From assembly GCA_025093555.1 (NCBI GenBank), contig JAIWNF010000023.1:434001-498000 (forward strand): a stretch of 64,000 bases of DNA, given 5' to 3'. Positions 11,761-24,741 of the stretch are shown one piece after another. The DNA comes from Circinella umbellata. Its lineage: Eukaryota > Mucoromycota > Mucoromycetes > Mucorales > Lichtheimiaceae. The position numbers and the translations under genes were made by a program. Position 1 is the first letter of the stretch, and each line of letters starts with the position of its first letter. The notes beneath the pieces are model-generated. The model had not been told where the DNA came from and searched no databases. It saw nothing but the letters and a program-made list of their open reading frames with translations.

Positions 11761-14363
11761 GCATCAACTGTATAAAATTTGAACAATCGTCCTCCTTTAT
11801 TATCGTATATGTCAATGAAGAAATGAACATTTTATCAATGCTCTGATTTCTTTTTAATATTGATCTTATAAACTTCATGCATAGTTCTCGAAATTACCGT
11901 TTACGTAGTTTAGATTTATATTAGACCATAGATGGAATTCATGGTACTGTAAACTGTGTCTGTATTCAAAAGTCAAACACGATATTACATAGGAATGAAT
12001 TGATTAAATTTATTTTTTAATCCATTGGATAGAACTATCTTTATATTAAAAATAATAACAAAACGGTAGAAACAACGTCTTTCACTCTGTGATATAAGAA
12101 CAATAATTATAGAACACTCTATGATTGTCACCAGCAGGATTAATTTGAATATATTATTCCATACCCTTTATATACAATGGCTTTTCTTCTATACAATTAT
12201 ATATAACCCAGTAGACTATATTTTATCTTTATTTTTATTTTTACGTACGTACTCGTTATTTTAACCATGTCGTGTCTCACTGAATACACCAACAAACTAT
12301 ACAAACGATATTGAAACAGAGTTACTTTCTTTTTATAGCAACATAAAAGATTTTGCTTCATGAATCCACATCAAAGATAAAAAGGTACATTATGTTTTTT
12401 TTAGACAACCAGCATATCATTATTATTATTTTCAAGGATGAACGCGTGCAAAAAAAGAGTGGGGGGGAGTAGATTTGAAAACAATGTTCTTTATAATGAT
12501 CAGTTATTCGATTAAAGAACGGCACTGTAAAAAGTAAAAAACAAAAACACGCGTTCATTTTATTGTCCTGCGCGACTAAAGGTCTAGATTCCTAAATAAT
12601 GTGAGGTAAACGTTTTTTAAGCGGATCTTTATGCAAAGTAAAGCATGCGTGTGTGTCACCATGGCAAGATCGCTAAAAGTATCATTCCCTTTTTCTTCTT
12701 CACTTTGTTTTTACTTGTCTGGACCATATAAAAAAAAGTCAGCTATACAAAGGCATTGATGCATGATCAATGATGTTACCATTGTTCTGGGCTCAAAAAA
12801 AAAGCATAAAAAGAGTCTTTTCCAGAGCTTTTTTTTTTTTTCTGTTCTTTTCTTTTTTTTTTTCCTTTTTCCTTACACCCCCAACAACCAACAACGAACG
12901 AGATAAGTACTACTTTTTTTTCAACATTTTATCCTTCTTCCCCTAATGAATCATCTATCCATTTTCTATATTTTTTCTCTCTATCCATTTTTTTCTTCTT
13001 TTTATACATATTATTACTTTTGACGAGCTTTATTCTTACTCTTATTTTTTTTGTTTTTTTTTTGACGCAGCGCCGCAGCACGACGAACGACGCGACGAAC
13101 GATGCGACGAACGATGCGACGAACGATACCACGAACGATACCACGAACGATACCACGAACGATACCACGAACGATACCACGAACGATACCACGAACGATA
13201 CCACGAACGATACCACGAACGATACCACGAACGATACCACGAACGATACCACGAACGATACCACGAACGATACCACGAACGATACCACGAACGATACCAC
13301 GAACGATACCACGAACGATACCACGAACGATACCACGAACGATACCACGAACGATACCACGAACGATACCACGAACGATACCACGAACGATACCACGAAC
13401 GATACCACGAACGATACCACGAACGATGCGACGAACGATAAAAGGTAAGTATAAAAGGTAAGTTTAAAAGGTAAGTATATTTATACTCTTTACTATCTTT
13501 GGGTAGTAAAGAGGGCCGATGATCCAGTTACCCACTGGGGAGGTCGGGTCCTGACGCAATGCCACCTCCACGTGGTAGGGCCTGTCCACGTAGCTTTTTT
13601 CTTGAAAAAAAAAGTTGCGGCCAAGAGCATTGCATTTTTTTTATAATAAATATTTTATCATGTTGTTTGTGTACCATTGGGCTGTTGCTTAGAATGGTTT
13701 CTTTCTTTCTGTATTTTATTTTTATTAATAATATAAATAAAGTGTTTTTCTTTTATCGTTTTAAAAAAATATTGTCGTCTCTTCATAGTAATTTACATGT
13801 TCATATATAGTAATGTAAAACCTAAGATAGAAATTTAGTTACTGGTTACCATGGCATACGCAATGATTTGACATATTTTAATTGATAAGATTTTTAATGG
13901 TTGGGTCAACAGCAACATATGCAAACAGTAGCTAGGGAGGTGTGATATTTGAATTAAGTATATATGTATAAGCTTAACTACAAGAAAAGTTTTCACTGTC
14001 TTTCTGACTTTACAGTGGTGCATAACATACATATACAATCCAACTAAACTAAACAGCTAAGCAAAATAATAACTTTCTTTGTAAACGACAACAGCGAAGC
14101 TAATAAGTTCGTATGACAAAGAGCTCCTGTCGCAATCCATTATTGCAGTTACCCCCATTGATAATGTAAAATCAACTATGCTACAAATTTACAAATGCCA
14201 AGAACATAACAAAATAATTAGTATCCAAGAAGAAACCACGAAGGTAGAATATATAACAATAAATATAAACAATAAGCAACATTTCCTGGAACTGCCCGCA
14301 TGCAGATGGTCTTTTTCGAATATTTCAAAAATAGCACTGACACTTTTTCAGAAACTGCTGTTG
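11761..14363. repeat. Right arm of a large inverted repeat (2.60 kb)
   Basis: Inverted copy of 7471-9903. The inner edge is near GCATCAACTG and the outer edge at CTGCTGTTG. The arm is about 170 bp longer than its partner, of which 168 bp is 14 extra minisatellite units. Single mismatches occur, such as GCATTAACTG against GCATCAACTG at the inner edge, so the two arms are not simple copies of one read. Confidence 0.9.
13080..13439. repeat. 12-bp minisatellite, 30 units (right arm)
   Basis: Inverted counterpart of the left-arm array, with 30 units. The pattern of variant units at each end is the same as on the left (one plus three variants at one end, one at the other). The central run of identical ACGATACCACGA units has 25 copies here against 11 on the left. 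Only the uniform centre has changed length. Confidence 0.95.
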
Positions 14364-14391
14364 GCTCATGTTTATTGATATAAACATCAAA

Positions 14392-14658
14392 ATGGCAACA
14401 CAACTCGAATGGGAAAAAATAAGTTCTGGTTATAACAAAATAACCTCTAATATAAGTATATCCTTTGATAAAAAAAAAATATTAGCAAAAGGCACTGACA
14501 TTGGAATAGATCCACCGCGCTTATATTTCATAACATCAAGTATTTTGAATTCCATCTACTGTGTACCACCATCTTGTCAAAAAAAATGTGATGCTACAAT
14601 CAAACGTAGACTATGTATATTATTAAACTGTCCATGTAAGAAAATAAAGTTCACCTAA
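14392..14658 (+). CDS. Hypothetical small protein, possibly a gene fragment
   Basis: An 88-residue ORF beginning MATQLEWEKISSGYNKITSN lies just outside the right palindrome arm. It contains four Cys in its C-terminal third (CVPPSC, then CPC) and a basic tail. Composition is protein-like, but I recognise no family and no intron or neighbour supports it. It could be the 5' part of a gene broken at the palindrome junction. Confidence 0.3.
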   Translation: MATQLEWEKISSGYNKITSNISISFDKKKILAKGTDIGIDPPRLYFITSSILNSIYCVPPSCQKKCDATIKRRLCILLNCPCKKIKFT

Positions 14659-15938
14659 AAATGAACTAGACCATCTTCGAAAAAAGTCTCTGCAATCATA
14701 ATTGAAAATTTTTGTCGCTTATAACTGGAAAAACCAATCCTTTTTATAATTAGAAAATTTTCCCTCTATTGTAAAAGAAAATGTTCAGCTTATGTAACAC
14801 ATTTTTTTATGTTGTTCATGTATATTCCGATTTAATGTGAAAAAGTAGGGTGTTGTCTTAGCTATTAAAAACCGCCATGTATAAAATCTCTCAAGCAACA
14901 TCCAAAAAAAAAAAAAGTCATTTCACATATGCTGTTTGCAGCACGTTTGTTTGTATCATATAATGATTCATGGAACTAGTGTTTATTATTGCTGAGTCAT
15001 ACAATACTGTAGTAACGACAAAGAGATTAGTAAACGGATACTAATAGTTCCATTCAATGATACTATACATTTTTTTTCTTTAATAGTCATCATAGTATTA
15101 CATACTAGCGTGTCTTTGGTGCGGCTATCAAAACTTAACTCTTTCACAAGAGGTTTCTAATATAACAAATAAACTTTATAGAATTCATCGTAGCAAATAT
15201 GAAAAAGATGTCACAGATTCACATTCGTTTGACAGTGTGGACAATTGTTTATGAGGAATTTAGCTGACACACATTATGGCTCAAAAAATGTTGGAGATTG
15301 TTTTTTGGTCACCAATTATCTGACACAAGTGAGGAAACCAGTATATACTAATCCATCAAAATATTAAAAAGCTAACAATAACGTGGTACGTATCATACAT
15401 AGCATTACCAATAATAAGATAATGACTATAAAGAGCTAGAAGTAAAAACTTTTATGAATATGGTTATATATCAATAATTCTCTTTTTTGTCTGTCAAATG
15501 GAACGATTATATTTGAAAAGACCATTGGTTTCATAGAGACTAACAGTTTATAAGTAGCATATCATAATCGAGTATCTTTTAAAACTTCATTTGCTTTAAT
15601 CCATCAAATTTAATATATCAAGAAGTACGTACTTAGACTCGAAAAAGTTGATGTTTCGCAGTTTACAAAAATATTCTGTCACTTGTTGCACTATTGAACT
15701 CAAGAATATCAACGCTTCTATTGATGACTCGATATCACTTTACCCAATTACTACAACTTCATTTGGAGGGCCTGTTTTCAAGCTATTTGTAATTGTTGAC
15801 TATTTGACACAATATTTCACGTTCAGTCAAACACCAACTCCAAGTCGGGGAAGCATCTGCCATTATTTCAGGACACGCGAGTTTTTTTTTTATTTCTTTG
15901 ACTTTGTCCTTTTGTCCTCTTTACATAAACTTTTTCCA
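14659..15938. other. Intergenic region and MED1-like promoter
   Basis: 1.3 kb of AT-rich DNA with no supported gene. The frame of the next gene stays open upstream to about 15648, but that extension is Phe/Ser-rich and pyrimidine-rich like a leader, so I place the start at 15939. Confidence 0.5.
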
Positions 15939-18900
15939 ATGCAAAAGTCAACGGACGCAAAAAAATCAATCAGTTCATCGGTTTATGGTTTTCAACACCT
16001 TTTTTCTGACTTGGAAAAACGATGGTCTGCTTTAAAAAAAGAATCTCAATCACCTTCTGTAGCCAATGGTAACCGAAAGCATACACCCTTTTTCTGTCTC
16101 TCTCGCTTTTAGTACTATCTTTCTAACGACAATGTCAAACTAATACATACATAATATATATATATATATATGAATTTATAACGAAATGCAGAAGTACACG
16201 CTTTAGGACCAGTCAATTTGGATAGTGTACGACATCAATTCACAACGAGTATTGAATCCATCCGATCTATATGTACACAGTTTGAAACCGAAGTATTAAG
16301 CGATGTAAAAAAGATGGGTGCAGGTGCTGATCCAGCTTTTCGTAAACATTTGACACACTTAAAAGAACAAGCACAACTTGAAAGTACCGTCATGCGCGTA
16401 AAAGATACTTTAAAGAACACCAAAGATGTATTAGAACAATCATTAAACGATCGCGAAGAATCAAAGTCAATAGTTCAAACACGTAAACTTGAACGATTAG
16501 CACATTCAATGGGGTACTTGTTTATTTTTGTTTTTGTTTTCATAAACACATAACCTAATATATGGGTGTTAATTGTGAGTATTTGAAAAATATTTTTAAC
16601 TCAATGATCTATCCATTTAATTTGTGTATACAAATTATTCTAGCTTAATGCCATTTGTGGATACTTCACAAAGAAATGAGTTAGGAGAACAATATACAAC
16701 TATCATTCTTGGTGGTACTGTTATTGTAGTTGATGTAAGATAGAAGTGAATTGAACGATAAAAACGATATTTATTGATATAAAACAGGTTCAACCCATCC
16801 TAATTTTTGTTACTTCACATAGATTGATTTGGATAAATCCGGACAAGTTCTTCGAACTAAAGTTACTTATGTCTCTGAAGTTTTACAAAATGATCAAGAT
16901 GATAGAGTAAGTTCCTGTTATTATCTTTCATCAAAAGTTATGGAATAAACTGAATATTTTATTATAGCGTGTTCATATATGTCTGGTCTAACAAAAACAC
17001 GGTATACAACTAGGTTGATCAATTACTGGCACGAAATCTTCAATCAGAAAACTTTGAAACGTTTAGAAGGAATATAGGAGCGCTGGCGCTACTTGATCGA
17101 ATGAATGTGAAATATGCACCTGTCGACTTTTTTTTAATTATACGTGGACTAATGACAGATTTACAATCGATTTACAATCAAGAAATGTAAAAAATTCAAC
17201 TTGTTTTAGATATATTATAATAGAGGGGAACCGATGGAAGAATATCGTGATTTAACATCATTATAATTATGAAATATATTAGGCAACTTTTATCCAATGA
17301 TATTGCTAGTGTAATGATGGAAGGCCATGGAATACCAAATAAGCACTTGGATTATCCAGGTTTATCAATTTCATATTGGATTAGTAAAGAGCATTTCCTT
17401 GGAAGCGATTGGGAAGCAGTACAGGAAACTACTGAAAAAGGTATCTTATCTAGGACAATACGCTTTATCCTTTGGAAAAAATATAAAGAGGGAATATATA
17501 TAATTGACAAATATACACTATTTTTTTAGGTGAAAACCATCCATTATTACTAGAAACTGCTAAAATATTGATTTCATTTGAAGAATCTGAACGACCACAA
17601 TCGTTTATCCCACCAAATCGAAAACATTATATGTTGGATTTTGAGGAATCTATTGACTCAGTAAAAGAGTCTGAAAATGGGTATGAATAGCTGGATGGTT
17701 AGATGAATGAATAGAAGCGGGTTAAATTAAATGAAATAGAGTCCTCTGACACAAAGAAAAAAAATTGTATAGTGAACACTTGGATATTGTGAAAGAACGA
17801 ACATGGCCAAAATTTATGCAACCAATGCGATTCATTAAAATGTTACCAAGTTACCCTAATGTGAAACCAGTACCTATTCGATTCGTTGCCAAACTTGATC
17901 CACCAATTCCTGCTGCTGATGCTATTGTTCGAAAATTGATGATTGCCACAGAACTTGTAAATGACTGTAAGTTTGTATTAAATAAGAAAAAGCCTTCATT
18001 TCTCTCAAAACATATATATATATATACTAAAGATGATGAATTATATAGCCTTTTCAGTTGTGGAAAACACGCCATCTCCTAATATACCTTGTCTAGAAGA
18101 TTTGTTGGTAAGTGATGAACAAAAAAAAAGATCACATATTGTAATTAGAGATTACAGAACTTAACTTTATATTGGTATCTATATAGGTGAAAGATTATGC
18201 ATCCTCATTAAATTCAAATACTACTTGGACTATATCCCACGAAAATTCATCATCACAAGTATATAAATATATGCGTTCATCACCAACTTCGGGTAAAATT
18301 ATCTCGCGAGTTCCATTTAATCATCCAAGACAATTATATAACATTTTACAGGTAGATATTATACCGAGTTGCTCTTTTCTTTCATTGTCAACTGACAACA
18401 TCATGGCTTTGTCTGTTATATATCATTTTTCTTTAATAGTATCTTCGACAGCAACAAATGTTCAATACATTGTTCCAAAGTATTTTTAATGGCAAAGCAA
18501 AACAACAAGAAACTGGAAAAGGACTTGTTCTTGAACTTGACAAGATTCTCGAGGGTAAAGAATAATAAAAAAAAGACGAGTTGGACGATGTTTCGATGAC
18601 TTACTAAGACTCCTTATTTTTTTCAAAAATTATACTTATATAGAGAGTAAATTGGATGACAAGCTATATGTGGAAGTAGCAAGTGTCGATGCACCAGCAA
18701 TGATTCATCTTACAGTATCATTACCTCCATCTGCACGTTCTGACCGTCTTGTAATGTTATCAATTTCGATTGAAGTTCCAAAAGATACACCAGCAAAACC
18801 AATCGTACGGTTAGATCCTCCTTCTACTGGTGAACATGATCCTTTACATAGAATCGCATGGCAAGCAGATATCTTTGATGAAGATAAAATGACCCGTGTT

Positions 18901-19092
18901 ATTCAAACTGGATATAACATCCCACTTCTTGTACGCTGGCTTTGGAAACGAATAGAACAACATCCAAAAATGGATTTAATTGTACAAACATCTCGTCTTG
19001 GATTGAGACGGTCACGAAATGAAGATAGAACCCAAACACATTCACAGTATGAAAAGCGTATCAAAACAGAATTTGATAGCTTCCCTCATTAA
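15939..19092 (+). CDS. MED1: Mediator complex subunit 1-like protein, 12 exons
   Basis: Predicted Mediator subunit 1, a nuclear coactivator between activators and RNA polymerase II. Exons: 15939-16068, 16192-16513, 16644-16734, 16823-16906, 17014-17186, 17283-17440, 17530-17680, 17773-17966, 18058-18107, 18187-18351, 18440-18554, 18644-19092. All are phase-consistent and give 693 residues. Supporting features are the helical N-terminus with LGPVNLDSVRHQF, then VVDIDLDKSGQVLRTKVTYV followed by DQLLARNLQ and a LALLDRMNVKYAPVDFFLII segment, and later GHGIPNKHLDYPGLSISYW. This order matches the fungal Med1 domain as I know it. The C-terminus (18644 on) continues with mixed-strand sequence and a basic end. 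The start at 15939 gives MQKSTDAKKS, and the frame is open further upstream but looks like leader. Family assignment rests on motif recall, not a search. Confidence 0.8.
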
Positions 19093-19095
19093 TCA

Positions 19096-19126
<31 letters not shown>

Positions 19127-19160
19127 AAGCATGTTTAAGAAATGGTTTTTATGTTTTATT

Positions 19161-19655
19161 TTATTGTTGGATTCCAGTAGTACAACCTAAATCATTTATA
19201 AACTCTATTACAAACATTGAATTTGGCATTTTTGAAATCAATATTTTTGTTTGCAAAACACAAGTTGTTTTTCTGAAACCTATATTATAAATAAATGTTC
19301 TAGCTATTTCTGGTGTTGTAATAGCAATAAGAGTACTTAATTTCATTTTTATATATTATAGTTGAATAAAACTATAGGAAGCAGTAAGTCACTGATTTCA
19401 TTGGATCTAAAATAAGTAACAGATGATCAATATCAAATGCATAATTATAATCATCACTTAATACAAAAAATAAATAAATCCGTACACACCAGTGTGCTTG
19501 TAGTTCTTCTCACAAACTACCAGCAATATCCCTAAACTTTTTCTAATTAATTACTGAAACGTCATTAACCAGCGTATGATTTACAAGTTGTTGTTTTCTT
19601 TCCTTATGCATAACTCTAACTATAAAACCGTGACACAGCTGGGGTCAGAAGGTTA
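19161..19655 (-). pseudogene. Degenerate coding remnant, unrecognised
   Basis: One minus-strand frame from about 19655 to 19365 reads as protein-like sequence broken by stops. It includes VMHKERKQQLVNHT, KKFRDIAGSL, EELQAHWCVRIYLFFVLSDD and ILDPMKSVTYCFL, each separated by or ending in a TAG or TGA. A further 61-residue open stretch follows in another frame (19346-19161). The runs of plausible residues suggest an old gene remnant, but no family is recognised and a chance pattern is not excluded. Confidence 0.3.
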
Positions 19656-20176
19656 CATATCGATTTATATAGCAAGCAGTCAGAATATACACAGCCATGG
19701 TCATTAACACTTTATGTATCACTCGACTCCACGTATAAGAACATCTAAATATGAATAGATGGTATTTTGTATTATTGGTAATGTGTTATCTAAAGCTACC
19801 TTCAGAACATTCATTATTTAAAATTATCGCTGCTCTTCAATTACTTAATAAAATTGTGTGAAGCGTAGCTAATTCTCTATACGCTACTTTTTTAATTCCT
19901 TTATTTTTATCTTTAATCAAGACAAAGAATCTATATGAAAGAGTGTGCTGTTTAATTTCAAGACATGTGTAATACAGGTGGTTCTGTAACCTAGCAAAGT
20001 TCGTGCAACTAAAACAAATTTGGCTGGGTATGCAAAATATAGTAGGGGGGTACCTCCCCCAAAATCTCGCTTACATTTTGTACCTCTTTTTTCGAATATT
20101 ATAATATATATTAAAAAAAAAAAAAAAAAGGTTGATGACTTAGCTTTTTCTTTTCCTTTTTTTTTTACCAGCACAA
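19656..20176. other. Promoter region of the intersectin-like gene
   Basis: About 500 bp without a gene. It ends in long A and T tracts directly before the ATG at 20177. Confidence 0.4.
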
Positions 20177-23100
20177 ATGACCTATCGAAGTACTAGTGCT
20201 GACCCATGGACATCGCAACGAAATGGAGGTTATACTACTTTATACTCGACATTAAGCGATGATAGTGGCAATAGTAAAAGTTACGATGACTATAATAATA
20301 AAGACATTGATAAACGAATTCATGACTTGCGCAAATCAATTCGAGAACAAACTATTTTACTCTCTGTACTAGACGATGGTAACGACAATCAAGGAAACAT
20401 TGACGAACTTCAAAATAAAATACGTAATATATCTCAAGAACTTAAAAAACCTCTCGATAGTAATCAACAACAAACACGAGTTCGGTATGAGCAAAATATG
20501 CGACGACTTCAAGACTTAACTGATGAAGGACGTACCTTAAAAAAGGAAATCGATTATTTAGTTGATAGTGGCATTAAAAATGTGCAATCCGAATTAATGA
20601 ATGAAACAAACCGTTTAGAAGAGTTAGAATTAGAATTGGCTCGAATCAAACATCATGCCGACAATGACCCTATTCGTGCTAAAGCACATGCTATGATTGC
20701 ATCTAGACTTAATTCTCCATTGAATGATGTATATACAACTCAATTAGAAACAAATGCTCAGGAACGTAAAAAAAATATGGATCATATTACTCACGGTATT
20801 GAAGGACTTCAACAAAATGCTCGGCAGATAATACAAATTGATTTACCAGTTATGGATACTTATATCGACACGAATCAAAAGCAGAATCGTGATCGACAAA
20901 TGTTTGAAAAAGGATTATTTGTAGCGGAACCTGTGGCACGATTTATTGATTCGATTGAAAGTAGTAATACTGCTGAATTACTTAGAACAACGTCAACTAC
21001 ATTTGGATCATCACCACTTAGTTACGACAACCCAAAACCGAAATCGGCACCCATGTTTACTGCCATGGATCAAGAAGATTATTTATCCTATACACCTACA
21101 CCTCCACCTATCCCAACAACACAACGACCAGGTTCCCCACGATCTGCGGCTGATATTAAAGCAGAAGCGCAACGTCGGATAGAACAACGGAGACTTTTAT
21201 TTGTCAATAAATATAATCAGCAACGATCTACTGAGAACCTTAAAAGAAATTCAACAAAATCTGATGACTCCTCCTCCGTAGCAACAATTTCAGCAGAAGA
21301 AAAAGCAGCTCAAGAAAGATTACGCCAAGCAGAACAAGATGCAAGAGAACGTTTACAAATTGCAAGAGAACAACGCGCTAAAGCGAGACAGGAAGCTGAA
21401 GAGAAACGAAAGCAAGCACTTGCAGCAAGAGAAGCCGAACTGCTTGAACAAGAAAAACAACGTCAATTGCAAGAAGAAGAAGAACAAAAGGAAAGGGACG
21501 CATTAGCGGAAAAACGGAGGAAGGAAGAAGCAGAAATATTGGAACGCCGAAGAAAAGAAATTGAGGAGCATGAAAGACGTGAACGTGAATTACAATTAAA
21601 AAGGGAAGAAGAGGAAAAGGCTGCTGAAGAAGTACGTTTAAGGCGAATTCGAGAAGCAGCCGAACGAGCAGCAAAAGAGAAACGTCGTAGGCAAGAAGAA
21701 ATTGAGAAAAAAGAACGTGAACGTGAAGCAGCCAGGGTAGAGGCAGAAAAGCGACGTCGAGAATGGTTGGAAACACAAGAAAATAAGCGACGAGAAAAAG
21801 AAGCGGCTGCTAAACGAGAACAAGAGGAAATGGAAAGGAAAGAAAGAGAAGAGGAGGAACGACAAAGACAAGAAGAATTGGAAGAGCAGCGTCGAAAGCA
21901 AGCAGAAGAGGAAGCAGCAGCAGCAGCAGCAAAAGAGGCCGAAGAAGCTGCTCTAGCTCAAAAAGAGGTAGAAGTACAAATTGACGCCCAACAAAATACA
22001 ACTGCAGGAACAAGTGGTTATGGCGTCGATATTGAAGATGAAGTTGACTTTACCACTAGTAAGTAGATATAAAAGTAGAATTTTTTTCTTCACATAAAAA
22101 GATTGGGATCTGACATTTTGGAAAAAAATTAGTTTATAGAGTAAAATCATTGTATGAATATCATGGTGCTCGTAATGATGATTTGTCATTTGGTGAGGAC
22201 GAAATCATTAAGGCTCACCCACATAAAGAAAGTACAAGTGATTGGTGGTATGGATCATCTTTAACGACTAAGCAGGTTGGATTCTTTCCTAAAGCATATG
22301 TAGAAATTATTGAAAAAGGTAATGTTATTCTTATTTTCAAAAAGTAACAGCAAAGATTTAAACTGATTGTTTAAAAAAATAGCCTTTCGAGTGCGCGCAA
22401 TCTATGAATTTGCAAAAACTCGACAGGATGATTTAGCCTTTGTTGAAAATGAAATCATCATAGTACAACCTTTTCAAGATGATGATAGCGACTGGTGGTA
22501 TGGAACAAGTGAAGATAGCCATAATTCAGGCTATTTCCCAAAGACATACGTTGAAGTTATTAATCCAGGTAAGGTTTTTTTTTGTTTTGTTTTGGGAAAG
22601 AGAGATTAAGAGTTTTTTTATTGATTGACTAATTATTTGTGATAACAATAATAATAATAATAATAGGTGCTCCATCTATACAACTTTCTGAACCAACAAC
22701 ACTTACGAGTCCAATAACTACACAGCAACAACAACAACAACAACAACAAACTACTAAAATTGATGAACCTCAACGTGGCATGTCAGCTCCAAATACACCT
22801 GTATTAAAAAAACAGAATCTTACAGTTAGTCGAACAGATACAGCTAGACGGCGAAGAGCTACTAGTAATGCTGGTATTCTTGGAAGTAATGAAGTACCTA
22901 TTAGTAGAGCTCGTGCAATGTCTGTTCCAACACAACGACCTGGTAGCCCTGGAATATTAACTTGGGCAAGTACAATGGATGAAAAAGAATTAGAAGCCAT
23001 ACCAGCAGATGAACGTAAACGTCAGGAAACTATATTTGAATTGATTAGTACTGAAAAAACGTATTTAAGAGATCTTCAACTTGTAATTAATGTAAAGTAT

Positions 23101-24544
23101 CAATATTTTTGTCGTATGAATTGAATTTTGTTTTGTTTTATAACAAGTTTAGTTAATTTGAACAATATTCTTTTAGGTATTTTATGCAGATTCTGCTAAA
23201 TATTTATCACGTGATGAACAAGATGTGGTTTTCTCTAATATTGACGAATTATTACTCTGTAACACAGCATTACTTAGTGATTTAGAATCACGACAACAAG
23301 AATCAGGTGGTGTTATTAGTAATATTGGTGATGTTTTCCTTAAACATGTAAGTTATGTTAACTCTAATTATTTATTTAACGCAAAGTAAGATAAAATGAA
23401 ATTAAATATTATAATTCTATTATTATTTTATTAGGTTGATAATCTGAATAGTTATTCGACATACTGTCGTAATCAATCCTTTGCAAGCAGGTTCTTGCAG
23501 GATAAGAGACAACAAGATCAATGGTTTAATGTATTCTTAAAGGTATAAAAGTATATACTTAGAAATACCTTATGAAAATAAAAGTGATATATTATTAACA
23601 TCAATTGATTTATAGACTGCACAATCTCGACCCGAATGTAGAGCTTTAGATCTTTCTCATTTTCTTCTTGAACCTATGCAACGTATAACTCGATACCCAT
23701 TATTACTTCAAAATGTACGTAAACAAAATTTACTTGTCTATTTCTCTCTCTCTTTCTCAAAATTTCTTGTATCTACATTCTACTTATCAAGTATCTTTTT
23801 TAATAGATTCTGAATGCTACACCAAAAAAACATCCAGACTATGGTGTTTTACGATCAGCACTTGCTAAAGCTGAAAATATTTTACAACGTGTAAATGAAG
23901 AAACTAGACGATATGAAAACTCACAAAAAATGCGAGAGCTTAGTAGATTATTAGATATGGAAAATTATGGGGTAACTAACAAACTTAAATAGTTGGTCAT
24001 AAGTTTAAATTGTTTATTTTAGTGATATTAATAATATATATTTTTATAGCGCTTGGATGTACCAACACGAGAATTTGTTATGGAAGGTGTTTTATATAAA
24101 TCAAAAAGTGGTCGAAAACTTCATGGATATTTATTCAATGATGTATTTATTCTTACTGAACCATTAAAAGGTCTCAGTCCTGAAGGTTACCTTTATCGAT
24201 TGTATAAAGAGGTAATAATAGAGTTTCTTTTCTAATTGATAAAATGAATTGAAGGGAGAGTACACAATACTTTTTTCAAACTAACTTTATGATAAATATG
24301 ATAGCCAATGGACATTGATATGGTTACTATACGACAACAACATCAAAATTTGTCATTAAAGGCTTCATTTACCAGTAATACAAGTGGTAATTCCTCAGAT
24401 GATAATGTATTCCAAATTGTATATGGTTCAAATGTCATTGGAGTTAAAGCATCATCTGCTAGTCAAAAACGACAATGGATAAGTCAAATTCAACATTATA
24501 GTGCTTTACAATTAACATTACAAAGGCAAATAAGTGCATTTTAA
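20177..24544 (+). CDS. Intersectin-like SH3-SH3-RhoGEF-PH scaffold, 10 exons
   Basis: Predicted endocytic scaffold and Rho/Cdc42-family exchange factor acting at the plasma membrane. Exons: 20177-22058, 22133-22318, 22383-22568, 22667-23091, 23177-23347, 23435-23542, 23616-23714, 23807-23971, 24050-24211, 24305-24544 (1207 residues). The first 630 residues are coiled coil, with a long Glu/Arg/Lys/Ala-rich helix at about 370-600. Two SH3 domains follow, each almost one exon ([10 protein letters not shown]...GFFPKAYVE and [10 protein letters not shown]...GYFPKTYVE). After a poly-Q and Ser/Thr linker comes a DH domain, starting [20 protein letters not shown] and including [15 protein letters not shown]. 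The C-terminal PH domain contains [20 protein letters not shown]. Animal intersectins and fungal Pan1-type proteins have N-terminal EH domains; none is seen here. The poly-Q tract (22723-22748) is CAA-rich. Confidence 0.9.
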
Positions 24545-24741
24545 AAATCAATTGTGCAAATTAGATACCAAATTACGAAACAAGAATAAACTTTATGCAA
24601 AAAAAGGATTTCTTTAATGCATTCTAAAACAATTTTTCTTTCACCTGGGGATCGGATATGTAAAACTTAAAAATTTTCTAGAAAAGGGTTCCTTTTGTTC
24701 TTTTTTTTTTTTTGACAAACAGATAGAATAATAAATAAACA

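Noticed and set aside
7471..14363. Polinton/Maverick-like element (long TIRs)
   Set aside because: The spacer is only 1.9 kb and holds no polymerase, integrase, ATPase or capsid-like gene.
15648..15938. Earlier start for the MED1-like gene
   Set aside because: The frame is open, but the sequence is pyrimidine-rich leader-like and encodes low-complexity Phe/Ser residues.
21378..22013. Leu/Phe-rich antisense ORFs opposite the intersectin-like coiled coil
   Set aside because: They are mirror images of GAA/GAG/AAA/CGA-rich coding sequence on the plus strand.
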